This document shows, in pieces, positions 50,874 through 59,806 of a DNA stretch of 64,000 nucleotides. The stretch spans positions 1,240,001 through 1,304,000 of the forward strand of contig NZ_JQLI01000008.1 in the NCBI RefSeq assembly GCF_000744095.1. The letters run 5' to 3'. The notes below the pieces were generated by a model, which was not told the DNA's origin, searched no databases, and was given only the letters and a program-made list of their open reading frames with translations. The position numbers and the translations under genes are program-made. How positions within the stretch are numbered: the stretch's first letter is position 1; each line of letters starts with the position of its first letter. The stretch is from Cupriavidus necator A5-1 (lineage in GTDB: Bacteria; Pseudomonadota; Gammaproteobacteria; Burkholderiales; Burkholderiaceae).

Positions 50874-51536
50874 ATGAGCCCAACGCCTCAAACTGCGCCT
50901 CACACTGCCATCGATACCGTCTACCCCGGCAACCTCTTCATGGTGGTGGCGCCGTCCGGAGCCGGCAAGTCGACGCTGGTTAACAAGCTGCTGTCGCAGG
51001 ACCCGGCCATCCGCCTGTCGATCTCGCACACCACCCGCGCCCCGCGCCCTGGCGAGCAGGACGGGCGCGAGTACCACTTTGTCACCGTCGACGCCTTCCG
51101 CGCCGCGCGCGACCGCGGCGAGTTCCTGGAGTGGGCCGAGGTCCACGGCAACTACTATGCGACTTCGCGCGTGTGGATCGAGCAGCAGATGGCGCAGGGC
51201 AACGATGTGCTGCTGGAAATCGACTGGCAGGGCGCGCAGCAGGTGCACCAGCGCTTCTCCAACGCGGTCGAGATCTTCATCCTGCCGCCGTCGCTGACCG
51301 CGCTGGAAGAACGCCTGAAAAAGCGCGGCCAGGACGAGCCCAACGTGATCGTGCGCCGGCTGCTGGCAGCGGGCAGCGAGATGTCCCACGCCTCGGAGTC
51401 CGATTACGTCATCATCAACGAGGTGTTCGACGAGGCGCTGGAGCAATTGCGCAACGTGGTGACCGCCACGCGGCTGCGGTTTTCCTCGCAAAAGGCGCGG
51501 CATTCGGAGCTGTTCATCGAGCTCGGCATCCACTGA
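50874..51536 (+). CDS. gmk: Guanylate kinase
   Basis: A 220-residue kinase converting GMP to GDP. P-loop APSGAGKSTLVNKLL, the GMP-binding SISHTTRAPRPGEQDGREYHF and LLEIDWQGAQQV are diagnostic. A slightly extended N-terminus (about 20 residues) precedes the P-loop region. Followed by rpoZ and spoT, a conserved order. Confidence 0.95.
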   Translation: MSPTPQTAPHTAIDTVYPGNLFMVVAPSGAGKSTLVNKLLSQDPAIRLSISHTTRAPRPGEQDGREYHFVTVDAFRAARDRGEFLEWAEVHGNYYATSRVWIEQQMAQGNDVLLEIDWQGAQQVHQRFSNAVEIFILPPSLTALEERLKKRGQDEPNVIVRRLLAAGSEMSHASESDYVIINEVFDEALEQLRNVVTATRLRFSSQKARHSELFIELGIH

Positions 51537-51641
51537 GCGCACGCCTGCCCCAGGCACGCGCGCGGGGCGCCGCCGGCGTTTTCCGCCGCGTGCTGTAAAA
51601 TGGCAACCCAACACAAGGTTTTGTCCCAAGGTGGATTTGAT

Positions 51642-51845
51642 ATGGCGCGTATTACCGTCGAAGATTGTCTGAAACACATTCCGAACCGTTTCGAGCTCGC
51701 GCTGGCTGCCACGTATCGTGCGCGCCAGCTGGTGCAGGGCCACACGCCCAAGGTCGAAGCGAAGGACAAGCCGACCGTGGTGGCACTGCGCGAGATCGCG
51801 TCGGGCCAGGTCGGCATCGAGATGCTGAAAAAGGTCCCGACCTGA
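51642..51845 (+). CDS. rpoZ: RNA polymerase omega subunit
   Basis: A 67-residue omega subunit, [30 protein letters not shown], with the later [17 protein letters not shown] 51642 follows AAGGTGG; a 14-residue upstream extension is not conserved. It assists core assembly and forms ppGpp site 1, which suits its place before spoT. A possible -10 (TAAAAT, 51595-51600) lies upstream. Confidence 0.95.
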
Positions 51846-51918
51846 TCGACCAGGCGGCCCATGGTTCATCCTTGCATCGTGCCAGCACGTATCCAGCCGG
51901 ATTTCCCGGGCCGCCGCC

Positions 51919-54474
51919 ATGCCTTCGCCGCATCCGCCCTCCAAGCCTCCCACCCAGCCGTCGCCGACAGCCGTGGTGCCTGCGCGCCCGCGCGGGGAGG
52001 CGCATGGGGATGCGGCTCCGCCCACGGCGCGTAAGCGCACCATTCCGGGCCAGTCTTCCGTGAACGCGCGCACCGGCGCTCCCAATCTGCCCGATCCGCT
52101 CGGCGACGATGTCGTCGGCGAACGCGCCGTCGCGCCTGCACTGGCGCCGGCCAAGGCCAGGGGCGCCGCCGTGCAGGACGAACTGGCCGCGGTGCAGCAG
52201 GCGACGCAGCCCGCGGCGGACAGTCTGTTTATCGATGCAGTGCTGGCGCAGTCATACCGGCACTTCTTCGGTCCGACCTCGCAACCGGCGGTGCCGCCGC
52301 GCCAGCAGGTCATTTCCATCACCCGGCTGATGGAAAAGCTCGCGTACCTGAAGGCGCCCGACCTGGCGCGGGTGCGCGAAGCCTTCCAGTTTTCCGACGA
52401 GGCCCACCTGGGCCAGTACCGCCAGAGCGGCGAGCCCTACATCACCCATCCGGTGGCGGTGGCCGAGCTGTGCGCGGACTGGAAGCTGGACGTCCAGTCC
52501 ATCATGGCGGCGCTGCTGCACGACGTGATGGAAGACCAGGGCATCACCAAGAGCGAGCTGGCCGAGAAATTCGGTCCCAAGGTCGCCGAACTGGTCGATG
52601 GCCTGACCAAATTGGACAAGCTCGAATTCCAGAGCCGCGAGCAGGCGCAGGCGGAGAGCTTCCGCAAGATGCTGCTGGCGATGGCGCGCGACGTGCGCGT
52701 GATCCTGGTGAAGCTGGCCGACCGTACGCACAACATGCGCACGCTCGACTTCGTGCCGCCGGAGAAGCGCCGCCGCATCGCGGTGGAGACCATGGAGATC
52801 TATGCGCCGATCGCGCATCGTCTCGGTCTGAACACGATCTACCGCGAACTGCAGGAACTGTCGTTCAAGGTCGGCTCGCCGTTCCGCTACGCCACGCTGG
52901 AAAAAGCCGTCAAGGCCGCACGCGGCAACCGGCGCGAGGTGGTCAGGCGCATCCTGGAGGCCGCGCAGAAGGGGCTGGCCGACGCCGGCATCGTGGCCGA
53001 ACTGTCCGGCCGCGAGAAGACGCTCTACAGCATCTACCGCAAGATGCACGACAAGCAGCTGTCCTTCTCGCAGGTGCTCGACGTGTACGGTTTCCGCGTA
53101 GTGGTGGAAACGCAGATGCACTGCTACATGGCGATGGGCGCGCTGCACGGGCTGTACAAGCCCATGCCCGGCAAGTTCAAGGACTACATCGCCATCCCCA
53201 AGATCAACGGCTACCAGTCGCTGCACACCACGCTGGTGGGCCCGTTCGGCACGCCGGTGGAGTTCCAGATCCGCACGCGCGACATGCACCAGATCGCCGA
53301 GGCGGGCGTCGCCGCGCACTGGATGTACAAGCACCAGGCCGACCACGCCAACGATATCCAGCAGCAGGCGCACCAGTGGCTGCAGTCGCTGCTCGATATC
53401 CAGAGCCAGACCGGCGATTCGCAGGAATTCCTGGAGCACGTCAAGATCGACCTGTTCCCCGACGCGGTCTACGTGTTCACCCCCAAGGGCCATATCCGCG
53501 CGCTGCCGCGCGGCGCCACCGCGCTGGACTTTGCCTACGCGGTGCACAGTGACCTGGGCAACCAGTGCGTCGCGGTCAAGATCAACAACGAGCTGCTGCC
53601 GCTGCGCACCGAGCTCAAGAGCGGCGATATCGTCGAGGTGGTGACGGCACCGTACTCCAAGCCCAATCCCGCCTGGCTGTCGTTCGTGCGCACCGGCAAG
53701 GCGCGCGCGGCGATCCGTCACTACCTGAAGACCACCAAGCTCGACGAGGCCATCCAGCTCGGCGAGCGCCTGCTGGAACAGTCCGCGCGCCAGCTCGGCA
53801 TCGAGCTGAAGGCCGTGCCGCAGTCGGTGTGGGACCGCATGATCCAGTGGACCGGCAACAAGCATCGCGAAGACATCTTTGCCGACCTGGCGCTCGGCCG
53901 GCGCGTGCCGGCGGTGGTGGCCAAGCGCATGGAAATCCTGCTGCAGGAGCTGTCCGGCGACGTCGACAGTGCGCTGCTGGCGGCGGTGCAGACCTTCGCC
54001 GGCGAAGAAGCGCCCGCGGTGCCGATCACCGGCGACGAAGGCATGTCGATGATCTTCTCGGCGTGCTGCCGCCCGATTCCCGGCGACTCGATCGTTGGCT
54101 ACCTGGGCAAGGGCGAAGGGCTGCAGATTCATGTGCAGGATTGCAGGATCGCCAAGCGCCTGCACAGCAAGGATCCTGAGCACTGGATCGACGTGATGTG
54201 GGCCAAGAAGACCACGCGCGCCTTCGATGTGTCGATCAAGGTGATGGTGCGCAACGTCAAGGGCATCGTCGCGCGCGTCGCGGCGGACCTGACCGCCGCC
54301 GACGCCAACGTCGCGCACGTGGCGATGGAGCAGCAGGACGGCAGCCACCAGGAAGCCACGTACATGCAGTTCCTCATCCAGGTGCAGAACCGCCTGCACC
54401 TGGCTAACGTGATGCGCGGGCTGCGCCGCAACCCCGACGTCATCCGCATCTTCCGCGACCGCAACGACGGCTGA
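51919..54474 (+). CDS. spoT: Bifunctional (p)ppGpp synthetase/hydrolase (SpoT/Rsh)
   Basis: An 851-residue Rel/SpoT protein. The first 110 residues are a Pro/Ala-rich extension absent from E. coli SpoT (about 700). Then: HD hydrolase (ITHPVAVAEL, ALLHDVMED), synthetase (SGREKTLYSIYRKM, INGYQSLHTTLVG), TGS domain (VFTPKGHIRALPRGATALDFAYAVH), the conserved Cys-containing region (FSACCRPIPGDSIVGYL) and the C-terminal ACT domain. Both catalytic domains look intact, so it can make and degrade the alarmone. It lies 73 bp downstream of rpoZ. Confidence 0.94.
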   Translation: MPSPHPPSKPPTQPSPTAVVPARPRGEAHGDAAPPTARKRTIPGQSSVNARTGAPNLPDPLGDDVVGERAVAPALAPAKARGAAVQDELAAVQQATQPAADSLFIDAVLAQSYRHFFGPTSQPAVPPRQQVISITRLMEKLAYLKAPDLARVREAFQFSDEAHLGQYRQSGEPYITHPVAVAELCADWKLDVQSIMAALLHDVMEDQGITKSELAEKFGPKVAELVDGLTKLDKLEFQSREQAQAESFRKMLLAMARDVRVILVKLADRTHNMRTLDFVPPEKRRRIAVETMEIYAPIAHRLGLNTIYRELQELSFKVGSPFRYATLEKAVKAARGNRREVVRRILEAAQKGLADAGIVAELSGREKTLYSIYRKMHDKQLSFSQVLDVYGFRVVVETQMHCYMAMGALHGLYKPMPGKFKDYIAIPKINGYQSLHTTLVGPFGTPVEFQIRTRDMHQIAEAGVAAHWMYKHQADHANDIQQQAHQWLQSLLDIQSQTGDSQEFLEHVKIDLFPDAVYVFTPKGHIRALPRGATALDFAYAVHSDLGNQCVAVKINNELLPLRTELKSGDIVEVVTAPYSKPNPAWLSFVRTGKARAAIRHYLKTTKLDEAIQLGERLLEQSARQLGIELKAVPQSVWDRMIQWTGNKHREDIFADLALGRRVPAVVAKRMEILLQELSGDVDSALLAAVQTFAGEEAPAVPITGDEGMSMIFSACCRPIPGDSIVGYLGKGEGLQIHVQDCRIAKRLHSKDPEHWIDVMWAKKTTRAFDVSIKVMVRNVKGIVARVAADLTAADANVAHVAMEQQDGSHQEATYMQFLIQVQNRLHLANVMRGLRRNPDVIRIFRDRNDG

Positions 54475-54527
54475 GCGCCGCCGCCGGCGGTGCGTGCTTG
54501 CTTTCGCCGCCGCCGGGCGGCGTGCGC

Positions 54528-55097
54528 TTACTCGGCGCCGCGCGGCGTCGGGTAGCGGACTTCCAGGATATCGATCTGCTCGACCCCGGCAGGCGTGCGC
54601 AACGCCACGGTGTCGCCCTCGCGCGCCTTGATCAGCGCCTTGGCGATCGGCGAGATCCAGCTTACGTGGTTGCTGTCCAGGTCGACTTCATCCATGCCGA
54701 CGATGGTGATGGTGGTTTCTTCGCCGGCGCGATTGACGTAGGTGACGGTGGCGCCGAAAAAGATCTGGTCGTTGTCGCCCTGCAGGGACGGGTCGACCAC
54801 CTCGGCCTTGTCCAGTCGGCGCGTCAGGAAGCGGATGCGGCGGTCGATCTCGCGCAGGCGCTTCTTGCCGTACAGGTAGTCGCCGTTCTCGGAGCGGTCG
54901 CCATTGGATGCCGCCCACGACACGATCTGCACCACATCGGGCCGGTCGACGTCGATCAGCTGCATCAATTCATTGCGCAGGCGGTTGTAGCCTCCGGCGG
55001 TGATGTAGTTCTTGGTGCCGGGAGGTAGCGGCGTTGCGCCTTCGGGGAGGTCGTCGTCCTCGTCGCCAGACGACTCTTTGACAAATGCCTTGTTCAT
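54528..55097 (-). CDS. greB: Transcription elongation factor GreB
   Basis: A 189-residue Gre factor that restarts backtracked RNA polymerase. The N-terminal coiled coil holds GDRSENGDYLYGKKRLREIDRRI (acidic tip DRSENGDY), and the C-terminal domain ends ISPIAKALIKAREGDTVALRTPAG. GreB rather than GreA because of the YGKKRLREID form and extended N-terminus with an acidic stretch. ATG 55097 preferred over 55109. Convergent with spoT across a GC-rich hairpin (54475-54527). Confidence 0.92.
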   Translation of the reverse strand: MNKAFVKESSGDEDDDLPEGATPLPPGTKNYITAGGYNRLRNELMQLIDVDRPDVVQIVSWAASNGDRSENGDYLYGKKRLREIDRRIRFLTRRLDKAEVVDPSLQGDNDQIFFGATVTYVNRAGEETTITIVGMDEVDLDSNHVSWISPIAKALIKAREGDTVALRTPAGVEQIDILEVRYPTPRGAE

Positions 55098-55187
55098 GGT
55101 CCGGATCACTTCTTCGGATACTCATTATAGAAAAACGCTGGCGGGAGGCCCACGTCACAAAAAAATGAGAAAAAGTTGCGGAGGGGC

Positions 55188-55215
55188 TTCACAAAATCCA
55201 AAACTTAGATATAAT
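55188..55215 (+). promoter_or_regulatory. Promoter of tRNA-Arg
   Basis: TTCACA (55188-55193), 16-nt spacer, TATAAT (55210-55215); predicted start about 8 nt before the tRNA. AT-rich sequence lies upstream. Confidence 0.75.
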
Positions 55216-55229
55216 CTCTTTTCTCGAGT

Positions 55230-55306
55230 GCGGCTGTAGCTCAGTTGGATAGAGTACTTGGCTACGAACCAAGGGGTCGTGGGTTCGAATCCTGCCAGCC
55301 GCGCCA
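55230..55306 (+). tRNA. tRNA-Arg (anticodon ACG)
   Basis: 77 nt, acceptor GCGGCTG / CAGCCGC, encoded CCA, T-arm GGGTTCGAATCC, anticodon loop CTACGAA giving ACG (A34 is read as inosine). Confidence 0.97.
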
Positions 55307-55322
55307 CTTATGCAGAAAGAAG

Positions 55323-55351
55323 AGGGCTTCCGGAAACGGAAGCCCTTTTTG
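55323..55351 (+). terminator. Rho-independent terminator of tRNA-Arg
   Basis: AGGGCTTCC / GGAAGCCCT stem, 6-nt loop, five T, 16 nt after the tRNA. Confidence 0.88.
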
Positions 55352-55503
55352 TTTCTCCGCTCTCCGTTCGTCCTTCTCATTTCTCTCCAGTTCCCATTTG
55401 AGATCGCTCGCTGACAGCGATTGCTGCGTCATGCCTTGCGCATGCGCGTGCAGCCTCCTAGGCTCGACCCAGCACCACCAATCCGACCCTTGGAGCAAAT
55501 TGC

Positions 55504-55764
55504 ATGGAACACGCAGACTGGCGCGTCGAGGAGTATCGCGGGATGGACGTCTATGTCCTGGTGTCGCCGCAAGGCGGGGGCAGTATCGGGCGATGGGGTT
55601 ATGAAGTGCGGGTATCGCAGGAGGGTGCAGACCCTGCCGATGCAGGCGATACCGAGCTGCTTGCCAGCGGCCCGCAACAGTTCGCCACGCGCCATGCGGC
55701 GGAAGTGGCGGCATTCGGTGCGGGCTATGCGCTGGTGGACCGCCTGCTCGGGCCGCCGGTGTGA
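55504..55764 (+). CDS. Hypothetical protein
   Basis: An 86-residue protein starting MEHADWRVEEYRGMDVYVLV, with GAGCAAAT before the ATG. It looks like a small alpha/beta protein with a repeated VxV strand and an Ala-rich helix at the end. No family recognised. It lies between the tRNA-Arg and tRNA-fMet genes. Confidence 0.6.
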   Translation: MEHADWRVEEYRGMDVYVLVSPQGGGSIGRWGYEVRVSQEGADPADAGDTELLASGPQQFATRHAAEVAAFGAGYALVDRLLGPPV

Positions 55765-55922
55765 TGCCTGCGCGCGGCGTGCAGGCCTTGTGGCGCACCT
55801 GGATGCGCCATTGCGATTGGCACAACGGCTTATATCATGCCGTGATCCATCGTCATTGCATGCAGCGCGGCACGCGCAAGCATGCGGACACGAACGATTT
55901 CACGCGCAGGCAAAGATAATGC

Positions 55923-55951
55923 TTGCCATGCGCGTGTGAATCATTCATAAT
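55923..55951 (+). promoter_or_regulatory. Promoter of initiator tRNA-Met
   Basis: TTGCCA (55923-55928), 17-nt spacer, CATAAT (55946-55951), 12 nt before the tRNA. Confidence 0.65.
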
Positions 55952-55963
55952 GTTTTCTTCAGA

Positions 55964-56041
<78 letters not shown>

Positions 56042-56160
56042 CGCCTTTCGCGGCATTCGCCGCACTCCTTCAAGGCGTTGTCCTCAAGGCCGTCCGGCCA
56101 GATTACTCTCACAGCTTCGATGTAAAACTGCGCGGCGCGCAACCAGGTATCTATTGGTGT

Positions 56161-56442
56161 CTATGCGCGCACCAACTCCGCCGCACGCTTGAATGTATCG
56201 CGCACCAGCGGCTGGTCTTCGCGCTCGGCGGCTTGCGCGCGTTCACGCAGCCGCGAGGCCAGCACGGTCAGCGTTCCCTGCGCCTGCGGACCGCCGGCGG
56301 CCTGGCACTTCGTTACCGCTTCGCGCATCACCGTATCGAGTTCGCCGCTGACATCGGCACCGTCGAAGGCGCTCACCGAAAGGGCCGAGATACGTTCCAG
56401 GTAGAGATTGACCAACGCTTCGTCGTGTAGCGGTTCGGACAT
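56161..56442 (-). CDS. Hypothetical helical protein
   Basis: A 93-residue protein starting MSEPLHDEALVNLYLERIS with AAGGAG well placed before ATG 56442. It appears all-helical, with an Arg/Glu-rich end (ASRLRERAQAAEREDQPLVR). No family recognised. Confidence 0.6.
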   Translation of the reverse strand: MSEPLHDEALVNLYLERISALSVSAFDGADVSGELDTVMREAVTKCQAAGGPQAQGTLTVLASRLRERAQAAEREDQPLVRDTFKRAAELVRA

Positions 56443-56664
56443 GTCTTCTCCTTGTCGGGACGGGAACAGCAAAACCATTGTAGTGGAGCCGCCGCGAGCA
56501 CAGGCAGGTGTCGTAGGCACTCGCCCAGGCACACGAAGTGGTGATCGGGCTGACCGATGTCTATCACAACCTGCTGCGGCAGTTGGGCCGACGCGCGAGC
56601 GCCACCAGCGCCCGGCGCCGTGGATCGGCGGGGCGCTGCAGCGATGCGGCAAAGCGTGGCGCGG

Positions 56665-56973
56665 CTAGTCGCCGCGCCGCCGTCGCATCTGCAACTGTTC
56701 GATGGGAGAGGGCTGGATGCGCCGCCGCGCCGGGCGCAGTGCGCGGTTCGGCCACAGCACGTAGTTGGTGTGCGGGTCCAGCGGCTTGCCGAAGTACGAG
56801 ACCCAGACCTGTACGCCGTGCTCGGTTTCGGCAACGATGGCCGCGACGGCGCGCGCCGCGGCGGAAGGGGACTTGAGCAGTTCCGCCAGGGCTTCGACGC
56901 CCTGCACGACATGGTGCTTCACCCCTGCAAACCATGCGTACTGACGCATGGCGGACAACAAACGCTTGGTCAT
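56665..56973 (-). CDS. Hypothetical protein
   Basis: A 102-residue candidate starting MTKRLLSAMRQYAWFAGVKH, with a predicted beta-sheet middle (AETEHGVQVWVSYFGKPLD) and a very basic C-terminus ending RRRRGD. No ribosome binding site is clear, and the longer upstream frame is unlikely. Not recognised. The approximately 220-bp stretch between it and the neighbouring small gene holds no evident feature. Confidence 0.45.
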   Translation of the reverse strand: MTKRLLSAMRQYAWFAGVKHHVVQGVEALAELLKSPSAAARAVAAIVAETEHGVQVWVSYFGKPLDPHTNYVLWPNRALRPARRRIQPSPIEQLQMRRRRGD

Positions 56974-57162
56974 GAACGCGACTCTGGTGGTGGTGTGGAA
57001 ATGCGAATGAGCGAGTAAGACTGGCGCTCGTCCGATTTGTTCACGGCATATTGCGGACACCAGCGTGACTGCGGCGCCATGGCGCCGGGCTGGTCGCCGA
57101 TCTCGACTGGTGCTGCATGCGTCACTTTGCGGCACTCACTTACCGGCAGCGTGCCCGGTGCA

Positions 57163-58611
57163 TCACGCAGCGCGCGGCGGCATGGGTGCCAGTGCAGAGA
57201 GTACCATCGCCAGCCGGTCCAGTGCAGGATCGATATCAAGCAGGTCGATCGCGCCGAAGCCTAGCAGCAGGCCAGCGCAGGTAGCAGGCCGCTGCGCATA
57301 GCACGGGTCGAGCGTGGCGAGTTCCAGGTCGGACAGTCGCGCCATCGATACCAGCGTCTCGGTCGTCACCGGCACGCGCAGCCGCGCCGCCAGGTGGAAG
57401 CCTGCCATCGCCGGCAGCGGCTCCAGCCACGGCGACAAGTCCCCTTGCAGCCGTGCCAGCAAGCGCTCACGCCGCTGCACATGGCGCGCGTGCGAGCGCC
57501 GGATATGGCGCAGCAGGTGGCCCTCGGCCAGGAAGCGCGCCAGCGCCTGCTGGATCAGCGTTGGCGTGTACCAGTCCATCAGGTGCTTGACCTTGCGCGC
57601 CCCCGGCATCAGCCATGGTGGCACCACCACGTAGCCGCAGCGCAGGTTGGCCACCAGCGTTTTCGAGAAGGTGCCGAGGTAGACCACGCGGCCGTGCCGG
57701 TCCAGCGTCTGCAGCGCGTCGAGCGCCTGCCCGCCGTAGCGGAATTCGCTGTCGTAGTCGTCTTCCAGGATCACCGCATGACGGCGCGCGGCCCAGTCCA
57801 GCAGCGCCTGCCGCCGCGCCAGGCTCATTGGCACACCCAGCGGCGACTGGTGCGACGGCGTGACACAGACCAGCGTGGCGTCGTTCGGCAGCTGGGTCAC
57901 CACCAGCCCTTCGCCATCGACCGGCACCGGCACCACGCGTGCGCCGATCCCCTGGAACAGTGCGCGCGCCATCGGGTAGCCCGGATCCTCCATCGCCACC
58001 ACCGCGCCCGGCCCCAGCAACAGCCTGGCCACCAGGTCGATGCCCTGCTGTGCGCCGCCGGTGACGAGGATATCGGTGGGCGCGCTCTGCACCCCGCGGG
58101 TGAAGGCGATATGGCGGGCAATGGCCTGCCGCAGCGCCATCTCGCCGGCGGGATCGGCCGGGCCGGGTGGACGTTGGCGCTCGGCGGCCAGCGCCGCGCG
58201 GACGCAGCGCGACCAGGCTTCATGCGGAAAGCGCGTGGTATCGGCCTGGCCGGGCTGGAAGGCGTAGCGTGCCTTGCCCGCCGGGCCGAGGAAGGGCGTT
58301 TCCACGGCCATCCAGCGCTGCACCATGGGCGGTAGCACCGGCGCCGCCGCCATGCGCACAGGCGGCCGGGCCAGCCCTTCGGCCACATAGGTGCCGTCGC
58401 CGACGCGGGCGTGCAGCCAGCCTTCGGCGACCAGCCGCTCATAGGCGGTGGTCACGGTCTTGCGCGCCACGCCCAGTTGTGTGCCGAGCAGGCGCGTGGG
58501 CGGCATGCGCGCGCCGGCTTCCAGGCGGCCGGCCTGGATCGCGTTGCGGATCTGGTGGACGATCTGCGCGGTCAGGTCGCTGGCCTGGTCCAGGGCGAGG
58601 TGCAGTTCCAT
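57163..58611 (-). CDS. MocR/PdxR-type regulator (GntR HTH plus aminotransferase-like domain)
   Basis: A 482-residue GntR-MocR protein. Residues 1-80 are the winged helix (LTAQIVHQIRNAIQAGRLEAGARMPPTRLLGTQLGVARKTV). Residues 120-480 are a fold-I aminotransferase-like domain with VTGGAQQGIDLVARLLL, ILEDDYDSEFRYGG and the PLP-lysine motif LGTFSKTLVANLRCGYV. Such proteins sense PLP or a PLP adduct. ATG 58611 is chosen; the frame beyond it is unconserved. Divergent from an AhpD-like gene 160 bp away, which is its likely target. Confidence 0.88.
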   Translation of the reverse strand: MELHLALDQASDLTAQIVHQIRNAIQAGRLEAGARMPPTRLLGTQLGVARKTVTTAYERLVAEGWLHARVGDGTYVAEGLARPPVRMAAAPVLPPMVQRWMAVETPFLGPAGKARYAFQPGQADTTRFPHEAWSRCVRAALAAERQRPPGPADPAGEMALRQAIARHIAFTRGVQSAPTDILVTGGAQQGIDLVARLLLGPGAVVAMEDPGYPMARALFQGIGARVVPVPVDGEGLVVTQLPNDATLVCVTPSHQSPLGVPMSLARRQALLDWAARRHAVILEDDYDSEFRYGGQALDALQTLDRHGRVVYLGTFSKTLVANLRCGYVVVPPWLMPGARKVKHLMDWYTPTLIQQALARFLAEGHLLRHIRRSHARHVQRRERLLARLQGDLSPWLEPLPAMAGFHLAARLRVPVTTETLVSMARLSDLELATLDPCYAQRPATCAGLLLGFGAIDLLDIDPALDRLAMVLSALAPMPPRAA

Positions 58612-58771
58612 GACGGTCAGGGCGGGGTGGCGGAATTGGTCTACAGATTCTGCCGGAAATTGGCAGTGTACGGCGCCAATCCGTGCGCCTATCTTTGATC
58701 CCAACGAGCACCTCGCGGATCGCGCCAGGTGCCCGCGAAAATCCAAGCTGACGAACTGGAGAACCACCACC

Positions 58772-59215
58772 ATGGAAGAACGGATGAACTGGCAGGACGT
58801 TGCCCCGGACGCCTACAAGGCGATGATCGGCCTGGAGGTCTACCTGGCCCGCTGCTCGCTGGAATCCAGCGTGAAGGAGCTGGTGAAGATCCGCGCCTCG
58901 CAGATCAACGGCTGCGCCTTCTGCCTGGACATGCACGTGGCCGACGCCCGCAAGCATGGCGAAAGCGAGCGCCGCCTGAACCTGCTGCCCGCCTGGCGCG
59001 AGGTGAGCTGGTTCACCCCGCGCGAGCGCGCCGCGCTGGCCTGGACCGAGGCACTGACACTGCTGCCGCAAAGCCAGGCGCCGGACGCTGACTACAACGC
59101 GCTGCGCGAGCAATTCTCGGAAAAGGAAATGGCCGACCTGACGCTGCTGATCTCGGCCATCAACGCCTGGAACCGCTTCGGCGTGGGCTTCCGCCGCCAG
59201 CCGCCGGCGCTCTGA
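58772..59215 (+). CDS. Carboxymuconolactone decarboxylase-family (AhpD-like) protein
   Basis: A 147-residue protein. The AhpD-type redox centre is INGCAFCLDMHVADARK, a CxxC followed by a conserved His. ATG 58772 begins MEERMNWQDVAPDAYKAMIG. It lies directly divergent from the MocR gene; AhpD-like genes under MocR regulators are common, which suggests control by that protein. Probably a peroxidase-like antioxidant enzyme, partner reductant unknown. Confidence 0.85.
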   Translation: MEERMNWQDVAPDAYKAMIGLEVYLARCSLESSVKELVKIRASQINGCAFCLDMHVADARKHGESERRLNLLPAWREVSWFTPRERAALAWTEALTLLPQSQAPDADYNALREQFSEKEMADLTLLISAINAWNRFGVGFRRQPPAL

Positions 59216-59343
59216 TCGGATTGCCCGCTGCCTGCCCGCCATGGCCGGTCGATTGACAAGCCGTGGCGCGGTGCATTAGCTTCGGTTGCAGAGGCTGCCG
59301 CCATTGTGCGTGCAGCCTGGCGCGCTTTGCCTGGAGTCTGCCC

Positions 59344-59655
59344 ATGACCGAGGACACCTTGCTGCAACTGATGGTGGAAGTGGAGAAGGAAGACCCGATC
59401 GACTACGCCGACCTGCCGTTCGACGACGGCGCGCTTCGCCGCATGGCGTGCCGGCTGATCGCTGAGCGCTCCGCCGAGATGGAAGCGTCCGGCATGCCGA
59501 CCGAAGCGTTGCTGGCGACGATGTGGGCGTCGACCGCCAAGCTGGTGCTGGAAAACCTGGTGCTCAACGCGCGCCTGCTGACGCTGCAGGGCCTGCCCGA
59601 CGACGCGCAGGCGCTGATCGAGCGCATCGCCCGCCAGTCGCGCGGCGAGTCCTGA
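59344..59655 (+). CDS. Hypothetical helical protein
   Basis: A 103-residue protein, all helix by composition, acidic at the start (MTEDTLLQLMVEVEKEDPIDYADLPFDDGALRR) and with a leucine-rich central helix. GGAGTC precedes ATG 59344. Not recognised. It lies between the AhpD-like gene and lpxO. Confidence 0.6.
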   Translation: MTEDTLLQLMVEVEKEDPIDYADLPFDDGALRRMACRLIAERSAEMEASGMPTEALLATMWASTAKLVLENLVLNARLLTLQGLPDDAQALIERIARQSRGES

Positions 59656-59806
59656 ACGCACCTGCCGGACACCCGGCCGCAACCGGGACCATGTGCCGCA
59701 ATCGTCTCAAGCTGCGGCGCCCCTGCCGTTTCGCTAAAATACCGGTTTTCACCCAGCCTGCCCGCGGCGCCTGACGCGGCGGTGGCGGCTGACCAGGAGG
59801 ATTTCG

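Noticed and set aside
54475..54527. Bidirectional terminator between spoT and greB
   Set aside because: Only GC-rich inverted repeats without a T run are present, so it was not listed as a terminator.
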